Assembly: GCA_002794705.1 (NCBI GenBank)
Contig: PGTK01000003.1
Coordinates: 218,902-282,901, forward strand
Length of the DNA: 64,000 nucleotides
Direction: 5' to 3'
Origin: Candidatus Thermofonsia Clade 1 bacterium
GTDB lineage: Bacteria; Chloroflexota; Anaerolineae; Aggregatilineales; UBA2796
Shown: positions 36,231 to 42,976 of the stretch, piece after piece
Numbering within the stretch: position 1 is the stretch's first letter
How the letters are laid out: every line of letters begins with the position of its first letter
The notes under the pieces: generated by a model
The model's database searches: none
What the model saw: only the letters and a program-made list of their open reading frames with translations
What the model was told of the DNA's origin: nothing
Translations under genes and position numbers: made by a program

Positions 36231-36515
36231 CTAGCGCAACGAATAGATGAACGGCGCCAATGGCGTAGACGCGCCGAAGATGAAGATGAAGAAGAACAGC
36301 AGTAGCACCACAACCATTGGGATCATCCACCACAGGCGCACTTTCCACAGAAAGCTGAACAGTTCGCCCACCACGCCTGCCCGCGAGTGTAGGTCGCGGC
36401 GCCAATTGGTCTGCGCCTTCGGTTCAGCCGCCTCGCCTTCCAGCTCCATGTCAGTGTACATCGGTGTGTCACTCTCGGTTTGCGCGCTCTGGATCAGTTT
36501 CTCTTGCGTTGTCAC
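36231..36515 (-). CDS. DUF5989 family membrane protein
   Basis: A 94-residue protein. The acidic N-terminus is variable; the C-terminal 45 residues are typical of DUF5989: GVVGELFSFLWKVRLWWMIPMVVVLLLF, then a hydrophobic stretch and ASTPLAPFIYSLR. One or two membrane helices are expected. A GTG at 36515 is the best start because GGAGAG lies 6 bases upstream; a TTG two codons earlier is less likely. The gene lies 43 bases after the carbamoyltransferase, the neighbourhood where this domain is usually found. Its function is unknown; it may form a membrane platform for the carbamoyltransferase reaction. Confidence 0.85.
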   Translation of the reverse strand: MTTQEKLIQSAQTESDTPMYTDMELEGEAAEPKAQTNWRRDLHSRAGVVGELFSFLWKVRLWWMIPMVVVLLLFFFIFIFGASTPLAPFIYSLR

Positions 36516-36558
36516 AGGCAACTCTCCACATTTAGATTGGATTGATCGAGTCGGGCGC

Positions 36559-38337
36559 TCATTTGCGCACCAGATATGAGCCTAATACCAGCAGATCGAG
36601 TCCGCTTTTGCTGAAAGTGTTCCACGCATTGGCAGGCGAGGTCACGATGGGTTCGCCGCGCAGATTGAAGGATGTATTCAGCAGGACTGGCACGCCCGTC
36701 GCCTCGCCAAAGGTCTTGACCACACTGTAATAGCGCGGATTGGTCTCATAGTCAATCGTTTGCAGGCGACCCGTGCCGCCTTCGTGCGTGGTGGCAGGAA
36801 TCACAGTGCGCTTGTCAGGATGTACAGGCGAGACCATCAGCATGAAGCGCGGCGGATAGTGACTGGCTACATCTGGGAAATCGAAGTAGGCTTCAGCGCA
36901 TTCGGTCAGAACCACAGGCGCAAAAGGTCGAAACGGCTCGCGGTACTTGATCTTGGTGTTGACCACGTTTTTCATCTCGCTGCGGCGCGGATCAGCGAGG
37001 ATGCTGCGATTGCCTAGCGCCCGCGGTCCCCATTCGAAGCGTCCCTGAAACCAGCCGACCACTTGCCCTGCCACTAAGCTATCTACAACTTGATCGATTA
37101 GGCGCTGATCGTCAGGCTCATAGATGTAGGGGATGTTTTGCCGCTCCAGAAAGGCGCGAATGTGCGAATCGCCGTATTCTTCGCCCCAGTAGGCGTGCTG
37201 CATCACGAATTTGCGCGGCTGCTGCAGCACGCTGTGATACGCCCAGAGCGCCGCGCCTAGCGCGCCGCCGTCATCACCTGCTGCCGGCTGGATGTAGACC
37301 TCTTCAAAGGGCGTCTCATGCAGGATTTTGTAGTTTGCCACGCTGTTGAGCGCCACGCCGCCCGCCATGACCAGCTTTTTCAGACCCGTCTTGGCGTGCA
37401 GCGTGCGCGCCATGCGCAGGAGCGCCTCTTCTGTGACCGCCTGAATGCTGGCTGCGACATCAGCGTAGTGCTGGTTGCGCGCCATTGCCTCTTTTTCGCT
37501 TGCGCGCTCAGGATTGGTCGCCATAGTGAAGAAATCATCGCTGGGCGGGCGCGGCTCGCCGAACAGGTCAATGAAGCGCTGATTGAAGGTGCGATCCGCG
37601 CTGTAATGGAACGAAAAGTAGTCCATATTCAGATGGAAACTGCCATCTTCGTTCAACTGGATCAGCTTATAGACCTTATCCAGATAGCGCGGCGTGCCGT
37701 ACGGCGCCATGCCCATGACCTTATACTCGCCTTCGTTGACTTTGAAGCCCAGAAAGGCAGTGAAGGCGGAGTACAGCAAGCCGATAGAGTGCGGAAAGCG
37801 CTGTTCCTCAAACAGCGTGATTTCGTTGCGCCCGTCGCCGTTCCAGTTCGCCTTGGCGCGCCCAAGCGTGGTAGTTGTCCACTCACCGACGCCGTCAATG
37901 GTCAGCACAGCCGCCTCATCAAAGGGCGAGGCGTAAAAGGCGCTTGCCGCGTGCGACATATGATGATCGCAGAACAGAATCTTATCGCCGCTGATGCCCA
38001 AGTGCTTTTCGAGGCGCGTCTTGATCCACAGCTTCTCCGGCATCCAGACGAACATCGCCTCGCGCCAGACATCGCGTGAGCGCGGAAAGGTGCCCAGCAC
38101 GGTCAGCAGAATGCGTGCGAACTTCACAAACGGCTTCTCATAGAAGACCACGTAGTCCAGATCGGCGCCCTTGATGCCCGCCTTGCGCAGGCAGAACTCA
38201 ATGGCACGCGACGGAAAGCCGTTATCGTTCTTGATTCGGCTGAAGCGCTCTTCCATTGCCGCGGCGACCAGCTCACCACCTTTGAGCAGCGCTGCCGCTG
38301 AGTCGTGGTAATAGAAAGATAGACCGAGAATGTACAT
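36559..38337 (-). CDS. NodU/CmcH-family O-carbamoyltransferase
   Basis: A 592-residue carbamoyltransferase that should move a carbamoyl group from carbamoyl phosphate, through carbamoyl-adenylate, to a hydroxyl group. The N-terminal Kae1-like domain shows LGLSFYYHDSAAALL, AAMEERFSRIKND, the metal-binding HHMSHAASAFYASPF and the TIDGVGEW strand, then MAGGVALNSVANYKI. The YrdC-like C-terminal domain shows GWFQGRFEWGPRALGNRSILADPR, KxREPFRPFAP, TGRLQTID and VPVLLNTSFNLRGEPIV. Length is normal for NodU/TobZ-type enzymes. The ATG shares a base with the stop of the upstream small membrane gene. Family members decorate Nod factors, antibiotics or toxins; here the acceptor may be a surface glycan or lipid. 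Confidence 0.93.
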   Translation of the reverse strand: MYILGLSFYYHDSAAALLKGGELVAAAMEERFSRIKNDNGFPSRAIEFCLRKAGIKGADLDYVVFYEKPFVKFARILLTVLGTFPRSRDVWREAMFVWMPEKLWIKTRLEKHLGISGDKILFCDHHMSHAASAFYASPFDEAAVLTIDGVGEWTTTTLGRAKANWNGDGRNEITLFEEQRFPHSIGLLYSAFTAFLGFKVNEGEYKVMGMAPYGTPRYLDKVYKLIQLNEDGSFHLNMDYFSFHYSADRTFNQRFIDLFGEPRPPSDDFFTMATNPERASEKEAMARNQHYADVAASIQAVTEEALLRMARTLHAKTGLKKLVMAGGVALNSVANYKILHETPFEEVYIQPAAGDDGGALGAALWAYHSVLQQPRKFVMQHAYWGEEYGDSHIRAFLERQNIPYIYEPDDQRLIDQVVDSLVAGQVVGWFQGRFEWGPRALGNRSILADPRRSEMKNVVNTKIKYREPFRPFAPVVLTECAEAYFDFPDVASHYPPRFMLMVSPVHPDKRTVIPATTHEGGTGRLQTIDYETNPRYYSVVKTFGEATGVPVLLNTSFNLRGEPIVTSPANAWNTFSKSGLDLLVLGSYLVRK

Positions 38338-38570
38338 CAGGATTGACTCCGTGCGTCTTCGAGCGATTCGCCCACAGGCTTGCGCTTGCGCCAATGCGGC
38401 TGCGCCGATTTGCGCACCTCAAGCGGATCGACCAGGAAGCGCGTGATCAGGGCGAAAGGAATCAAGACGCTGAAATACATCACAAAGGTGACAAAGCGGG
38501 CGATGTAATCGCCGTTTGCCTGTCCGATGATCTGAAAGCGTTCCCACGCTGTGCGAAGGATTTGGCTCAC
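38337..38570 (-). CDS. Small membrane protein upstream of the carbamoyltransferase
   Basis: A 77-residue protein with one long hydrophobic region (about 24-45, FVTFVMYFSVLIPFALITRFL), an N-terminal amphipathic segment RTAWERFQIIGQANGDYIARF and a basic C-terminal tail (HWRKRKPVGESLED). I chose the GTG at 38570. A TTG at 38624 would leave almost no leader, since a TATAAT box lies at 38634-38639. It is the first gene of the cassette and is coupled to the carbamoyltransferase by TGATG. It resembles small SxtJ-neighbourhood proteins in layout; no function can be given. Confidence 0.72.
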   Translation of the reverse strand: MSQILRTAWERFQIIGQANGDYIARFVTFVMYFSVLIPFALITRFLVDPLEVRKSAQPHWRKRKPVGESLEDARSQS

Positions 38571-38605
38571 AGGGATTGTGCCGCCTTTTGAACTTATACC
38601 GATTT

Positions 38606-38661
38606 TTGGCGCGCCGTGCGCCAAGCCGCGCTAATTATAGCGCCTTTGGCGCCATGCGCTA
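38606..38661. promoter_or_regulatory. Cluster of inverted repeats and a -10 box before the cassette
   Basis: TTGGCGC/GCGCCAA (38606-38624) is followed by GCGCTA-ATTA-TAGCGC (38628-38643), then a further GCGCTA (38656-38661) and a GGCGCC-rich stretch. The minus-strand -10 TATAAT (38634-38639) lies inside the second palindrome, so a DNA-binding protein here would block transcription. The remaining bases to 38900 hold no gene; part of this gap must carry the promoter of the divergent regulator, not clearly seen. Confidence 0.5.
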
Positions 38662-38900
38662 CAGGTTTTTCCAGAAGAGAGTTGTCTGAAGCGAAAATAC
38701 GTCACGCGCAAGGCGCAGAAACTTGTCTCAGCTTGGCAACTTGAACAGAATAATCAAGCAGCAAGGGCTGCATACCTGAGCTAACAGCCACTCTGAGACC
38801 CTGCCGCGCACTCAGCCCATGCCTGCTTGAAGCTGAAATTATGACAGGCAGCTTGACAGACCGATAAATTTGATTTCCAATGAGCAGTGAGGATAGCGGC

Positions 38901-39662
38901 ATGATCCAGCGCATCAACCTGAAAGTCATGGTGATCGATCACGACTTTTACGCATTGCGCGCCTTGAACAGCTACATGGCGTGGGATCGGCGCACGCGAG
39001 TGGTTGGCTTGGCGGAGTCGTTTGAGCAGGCACTGACCTTGCTGAACGATTTACCACAAGCTGAGCATCCCGACGCGATCCTGCTCGACTCAGACACCTA
39101 TGAAGACGCCGAGTTGGCGCGTATCATCCGCCATTTGCGGCAGCGCTTGCCCAAGCTGCACCTGATCTGCCTTGCCCACCGAAAACAGACGGCGCGTGTG
39201 CAGTTGGTCTACGATTTGGCGGCACGCGCCTATTTTTTGCGCAATGAAGTGCGCCTGCTGCTGATGAACGCCATCATCTACGCTACCCAGAAATCGTTCA
39301 CGGTCACTCGCGGCGTGCTTGAGCAGCTACAGGCGGACCGATCGCCTTTAGCAGAGCGTGTGGAGGTCTTGCCGCGCCCACGTGAGTATCCAGAGCTGAC
39401 CGAGCGCATTCGCCAAGCGCTCTGGCTGTGTGTGATCGAAGGAATGCCTGCCCATCTTGCCGCCGATGAGATGGGCGTCAGCCCGAACACCATGCGCAGC
39501 TACATCAAAGCCGGCTATCGCATTCTTGAGGCGCACGATGATAACGAGTATCCTGAGGAGATGAGTCCGATTGAGCGCGCATTCATGCGCTTCACAGCCC
39601 TCGATCTGCGCAGCAGCGCACCTGATCTCTCAGAGAGCGACACTGCATCACAAGATGGCTAA
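38901..39662 (+). CDS. Receiver-like regulator with C-terminal HTH
   Basis: A 253-residue cytoplasmic regulator. Residues 5-125 resemble a response-regulator receiver: MVIDHDFYALRAL with acidic residues, and AILLDSDTYED carrying the phospho-acceptor position. The conserved Lys after strand 5 appears to be Arg (YFLRNEV). Residues 160-215 carry a LuxR-like helix-turn-helix, GMPAHLAADEMGVSPNTMRSYIKAGYRIL. The ATG at 38901 has GAGG about 8 bases upstream; the ATG at 38880 has no ribosome-binding site. The tail is acidic and Ser-rich. It is divergent from the carbamoyltransferase cassette and may regulate it; that is inference. No partner kinase is adjacent. Confidence 0.8.
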   Translation: MIQRINLKVMVIDHDFYALRALNSYMAWDRRTRVVGLAESFEQALTLLNDLPQAEHPDAILLDSDTYEDAELARIIRHLRQRLPKLHLICLAHRKQTARVQLVYDLAARAYFLRNEVRLLLMNAIIYATQKSFTVTRGVLEQLQADRSPLAERVEVLPRPREYPELTERIRQALWLCVIEGMPAHLAADEMGVSPNTMRSYIKAGYRILEAHDDNEYPEEMSPIERAFMRFTALDLRSSAPDLSESDTASQDG

Positions 39663-39779
39663 TGCGCGGTGTTTGCGCTTGATACCAAGATAACAGGCCC
39701 CTTGGCGGTCACGCACTAAGATTGCCATTAGATATGCGAGTTCATAGCAAAGCCGGCTCAAGTTGAGAACGAGAGGATA

Positions 39780-39788
39780 TGCTATAAT
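39780..39788 (+). promoter_or_regulatory. Extended -10 promoter of proline dehydrogenase
   Basis: TGCTATAAT, identical to the element at 15168-15176, lies 33 bases before the ATG at 39821. A weak TTGAGA lies upstream at only 14 bases. Confidence 0.6.
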
Positions 39789-39820
39789 CTGCTTAATAGA
39801 TTTGAGCGAAAGGCTTTGCC

Positions 39821-40756
39821 ATGCTGATGCGATCTGTTTTCCTGTATTTGGCGCGCTCACGCACAGCGCGCCAAGTTTTGATGCGCTTGCCCGGCGCGCA
39901 GCGCATGGCGCGCCGCTTTGTGGCAGGCGAGACCCTCGCACAGGGCATTGAGGCAGTCCGTGCGCTGAACGCCAGGGGGCTGCTTGCCACGCTTGACCAT
40001 CTGGGCGAGAATGTCGTGACTGAGACAGATGCAGCGCGTGCCATGCAGGACTATCTCGACCTGTTGGACGCGATTGATCGATCGGGCGTGAATACGAACG
40101 TCTCGCTTAAGCTGACCCAGCTAGGGCTAGATATCAGCTTTGAGGTCTGTTTGAACAATATGCGCTGCATTCTGGAGCGCGCTGCGCACTACGGCAATTT
40201 TGTGCGCATTGATATGGAAGGCTCCGCCTACACGGAGCAGACTCTGCGCTTGTACCGCACTTTGCGCGATCAGCACGGCTTTCGCAACGTCGGTGTGGTC
40301 ATTCAGGCGTATTTATATCGCAGTTTTGATGATGCGCGCGCTCTGGCTGAGGAAGGCGCGAATATCCGTCTGTGCAAGGGCGCCTATAAAGAGCCGCCCA
40401 GCATCGCTTTCCCTGAAAAACGCGATGTAGACGCCAATTTTGTTAAACTGGCAGAATATTTCCTCTCACCAGAGGCGCGGGAGCGCGGTGCGTACATCGG
40501 CGTAGCGACTCATGATGACAATATGATCAATGCCGTCAAGAATTATGCAGCGGCGCAGGTCATTCCGAAGGATCGCTTTGAGTTTCAGATGCTCTACGGC
40601 GTGCGGAGCGCGGCGCAAAAGGCGCTGGCGGCTGAAGGCTACAAAGTGCGCGTCTATGTGCCGTATGGCACAGAATGGTATCCGTATTTCATGCGCCGTC
40701 TGGCAGAGCGCCCAGCCAATGTCTGGTTCATTGTGCGCAATTTCTTCAGGAACTGA
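39821..40756 (+). CDS. putA: Proline dehydrogenase
   Basis: A monofunctional FAD-dependent proline dehydrogenase of 311 residues, oxidising proline to pyrroline-5-carboxylate at the membrane. Motifs along the barrel are LDHLGENV, VSLKLTQLGLD, VRIDMEGSAYTEQTL, VGVVIQAYLYRS, RLCKGAYKEP, ATHDDNMI, FEFQMLYGVR and YVPYGTEWYPYFMRRLAERPAN. The length fits stand-alone bacterial enzymes (no P5C dehydrogenase domain; none is nearby). The ATG has AAAGG 7 bases upstream. DUF3592, SDR, TPR and uvrC genes follow closely on the same strand, probably as one transcript. Confidence 0.94.
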   Translation: MLMRSVFLYLARSRTARQVLMRLPGAQRMARRFVAGETLAQGIEAVRALNARGLLATLDHLGENVVTETDAARAMQDYLDLLDAIDRSGVNTNVSLKLTQLGLDISFEVCLNNMRCILERAAHYGNFVRIDMEGSAYTEQTLRLYRTLRDQHGFRNVGVVIQAYLYRSFDDARALAEEGANIRLCKGAYKEPPSIAFPEKRDVDANFVKLAEYFLSPEARERGAYIGVATHDDNMINAVKNYAAAQVIPKDRFEFQMLYGVRSAAQKALAAEGYKVRVYVPYGTEWYPYFMRRLAERPANVWFIVRNFFRN

Positions 40757-40759
40757 GCG

Positions 40760-41128
40760 ATGAAAATGAGTCCAGCTGCAATTATCATTCTGGGAATCGT
40801 GCTGGTCATCGTGGTGATCGGCATCATTGGCTATAACGCGCTGCGGAGCGAGGAAGAGACACTCATGCGGCGCTTGGCTGCTGAGGGGATCGCTGTGCAG
40901 GCGGAGGTGGTGCGCCGCGAGCAGAATCAGAATCCCAGCAATCCGATCCGAATGCAATACTGGCTGGTTTTTCGCTACACGGTCAGTGGGATGCCTTATG
41001 AGTACCGTGAGATGGTGACGCAGACGGAGTTTGAGAACACGCCTGAGGGCGCCCAAATCAGCCTGACCTACTTGCCCAGCGATCCGCGCATTGTGGCGCG
41101 CACTCAGAGCCTGTTGCCCTACAGGTAG
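40760..41128 (+). CDS. DUF3592-type membrane protein
   Basis: A 122-residue protein with one N-terminal membrane helix (about 4-26) and a small beta-rich domain outside or inside the membrane. The pattern AxAVQAEVVRRE, WLVFRYTVSGMPYEYRE, and GAQISLTYLPSDPRIVA is that of DUF3592 proteins. No enzymatic residues are apparent. It starts 3 bases after the proline dehydrogenase stop with AGGA 8 bases upstream, so the two are coupled. Function is unknown. Confidence 0.8.
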   Translation: MKMSPAAIIILGIVLVIVVIGIIGYNALRSEEETLMRRLAAEGIAVQAEVVRREQNQNPSNPIRMQYWLVFRYTVSGMPYEYREMVTQTEFENTPEGAQISLTYLPSDPRIVARTQSLLPYR

Positions 41129-41139
41129 CAAGCGCTGCC

Positions 41140-41898
41140 ATGATCGCAGGCACTCCGATTGACTTACGCGGCAGGGTCGCGCTTGTGACAGGATCGGCGC
41201 GGCGTGTGGGCAGGCACATTGCTCTGCGCCTCGCTGCTTGTGGGATGCACGTTGTGGTGCATTACGGCAACCCCTCTAGCGCGCCTGATGCAGAGACAGC
41301 AGCGGCGGAGATCGCAGTGCACGGCGTGCAGACGCGGATCATCCGCGCCGATTTAAGCGATCCTGAGCAGATCGCGGCGCTGTTTGAGCAGATTCAGGCG
41401 CATTTTGGCAGGCTAGACTTGCTAGTTAACAACGCCGCGATCTTCCCGCGCCAAAGGCTGATGGAAGCCTCTCTAGCCGACTGGCAGAGTGTGCTTGCCG
41501 TTAACTTGACGGCGCCGTTCCTGTGCAGCCAGCACGCGGCGCGCCTGATGCTGGCACAAGACTCAGGCGGCGCGATCATCAATATCGCCGATCTGAGCGC
41601 TTTTCGGAATTGGCGTGAGTATCCGCATCATGGCGTCTCGAAGGCGGCGCTAGTCAAGCTGACTGAGGCGTTTGCGCTGGAGCTGGGCGGCAAGGTGCGC
41701 GTCAACGCGGTAGCACCTGGACCTGTCTTGCGCGATGAAGCGAATTCGCCTGAGGCATGGGAGCGTATTGGCAAGCGCTTGCCCGTCGGCAGCACGGGAC
41801 ATCCCGATGACGTGGCGGAGGCGGTCGTTTTTTTGGCAGCGCAGCCCTTCATCACAGGCGTGACGCTGCGTGTAGATGGTGGTGAGTATTTGTTGTAA
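41140..41898 (+). CDS. Short-chain dehydrogenase, pteridine-reductase-like subgroup
   Basis: A 252-residue SDR enzyme using NADP(H). The cofactor motif is TGSARRVGRHIAL (TGxxxRxG, the pteridine reductase variant), followed by LVNNAAIFPR. The active-site region reads NIADLSAFRNW with Asp151, and HGVSK with Lys168. The position normally holding the catalytic Tyr, four before the Lys, is His164. AVAPGPV and GVTLRVDGGEYL close the fold. From memory other SDRs of this subgroup also carry His there, so it may still be an enzyme, perhaps with an altered proton donor. The substrate is unknown. Confidence 0.85.
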   Translation: MIAGTPIDLRGRVALVTGSARRVGRHIALRLAACGMHVVVHYGNPSSAPDAETAAAEIAVHGVQTRIIRADLSDPEQIAALFEQIQAHFGRLDLLVNNAAIFPRQRLMEASLADWQSVLAVNLTAPFLCSQHAARLMLAQDSGGAIINIADLSAFRNWREYPHHGVSKAALVKLTEAFALELGGKVRVNAVAPGPVLRDEANSPEAWERIGKRLPVGSTGHPDDVAEAVVFLAAQPFITGVTLRVDGGEYLL

Positions 41899-42966
41899 GT
41901 GTCCATGAGCTTGAATCAGGCTTTCAGTGAGCGGGTTTTACGCCGTGCGCACCATTCGCTGAATGGACAGCGCATGGATCAAATCGGGACTGTCTGCTTG
42001 CTGAGCGCGGCGGGCGTGTGCTTTGGCGCCATGCTCAGCGGCAGTCTTTTTTTGTGGGTCGTGGCGTTTGGCTTGGCGATCATGGGCATGGGCGCCCATG
42101 TGTTGAGTCCGCATGTGGAGGCGCGACGTTTGGTGCGCCATGCGCGCAAGCTGGCAGAGCTGGGCAGGCTGCGCGAGGCGATTGCCTATACCAATCGCGC
42201 CATTGCCCTTGTGCCGGACGTAACGGGCGCTTTTGTGGTGCGCAGCGCGCTCTACGCCGGTATTGGTCAGCTGGATATGGCAGTGGATGACGCCGAACAC
42301 GCTGTGCGGCTCTCGCCGCGCCACCCGGAGGCGCGTTTGGCGCGTGCGCGCATGTACAGCCGCTACGGGCTGCACGAAGACGCCATCCTCGATTTGCAGG
42401 TCGGCTTGGATGAGCGCCCTGACTGGGCGGCGGGCTACCTTGAGAGCGCCTATCTCTATGTGCGCCTGCAAGAGTACGAAAAAGCGCTTGAGGCTTTAGC
42501 GATGCTTCAGCGGCACGTGCGCGCCGTGCCGAGCCGTTATGAGGCGTATTTGCTGGCAGGTTGGATTTGCGAAGAGAAAATCAAGGATGTTGAGCGGGCG
42601 CTGACTGCCTACGGGCGCGCTATTGCGCTGCAGCCTGAGCGCCGAGTCGGCTATGCGCGCCGCGCTGCGCTTTACACAGCTCGCGGCGACCGTCTGCAGG
42701 CGGCTGAGGATTGGCTACGCGCTGCGGAGTGTCCGCCGCATGAGTCGGAGCGTAATCGGGGCGCGTGGCTGCGCGCTGTCTGCTATGGCAAGCGCTACGC
42801 GCTCACGGCTGAGGCGCAAGATTGGCGACATTGGCGCGAAGCGCTTGAGCAGAGCGTTCAACAGGATTCTGAGCCGTTTGCTAAGCGCGCTCAGGTCATG
42901 TTGCGCCTCATGGCGAATCCGCAGCTCTCAGCTTTTCCGCCGCGCCCTGTTTTCTATGTGAATTGA
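41899..42966 (+). CDS. Membrane-anchored TPR protein
   Basis: A 355-residue protein with two adjoining hydrophobic segments (about 30-68), then TPR repeats: about 85-118 (AREAIAYTNRAIALVPD-like), 118-152, 152-186, 186-220 and 225-260. The C-terminal 90 residues are helical and rich in Arg and Ala. The TPR part probably faces the cytoplasm and binds partners. The GTG lies directly after the SDR stop; the ATG at 41905 is an alternative. Function is unknown. Confidence 0.82.
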   Translation: MSMSLNQAFSERVLRRAHHSLNGQRMDQIGTVCLLSAAGVCFGAMLSGSLFLWVVAFGLAIMGMGAHVLSPHVEARRLVRHARKLAELGRLREAIAYTNRAIALVPDVTGAFVVRSALYAGIGQLDMAVDDAEHAVRLSPRHPEARLARARMYSRYGLHEDAILDLQVGLDERPDWAAGYLESAYLYVRLQEYEKALEALAMLQRHVRAVPSRYEAYLLAGWICEEKIKDVERALTAYGRAIALQPERRVGYARRAALYTARGDRLQAAEDWLRAAECPPHESERNRGAWLRAVCYGKRYALTAEAQDWRHWREALEQSVQQDSEPFAKRAQVMLRLMANPQLSAFPPRPVFYVN

Positions 42967-42976
42967 CGGGTTGCCT

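Noticed and set aside
36218..36313. N-terminal extension of the three-helix membrane protein
   Set aside because: It reads the end of the DUF5989 gene in another frame as poly-Ser and Arg; the ATG at 36217 starts the real protein.
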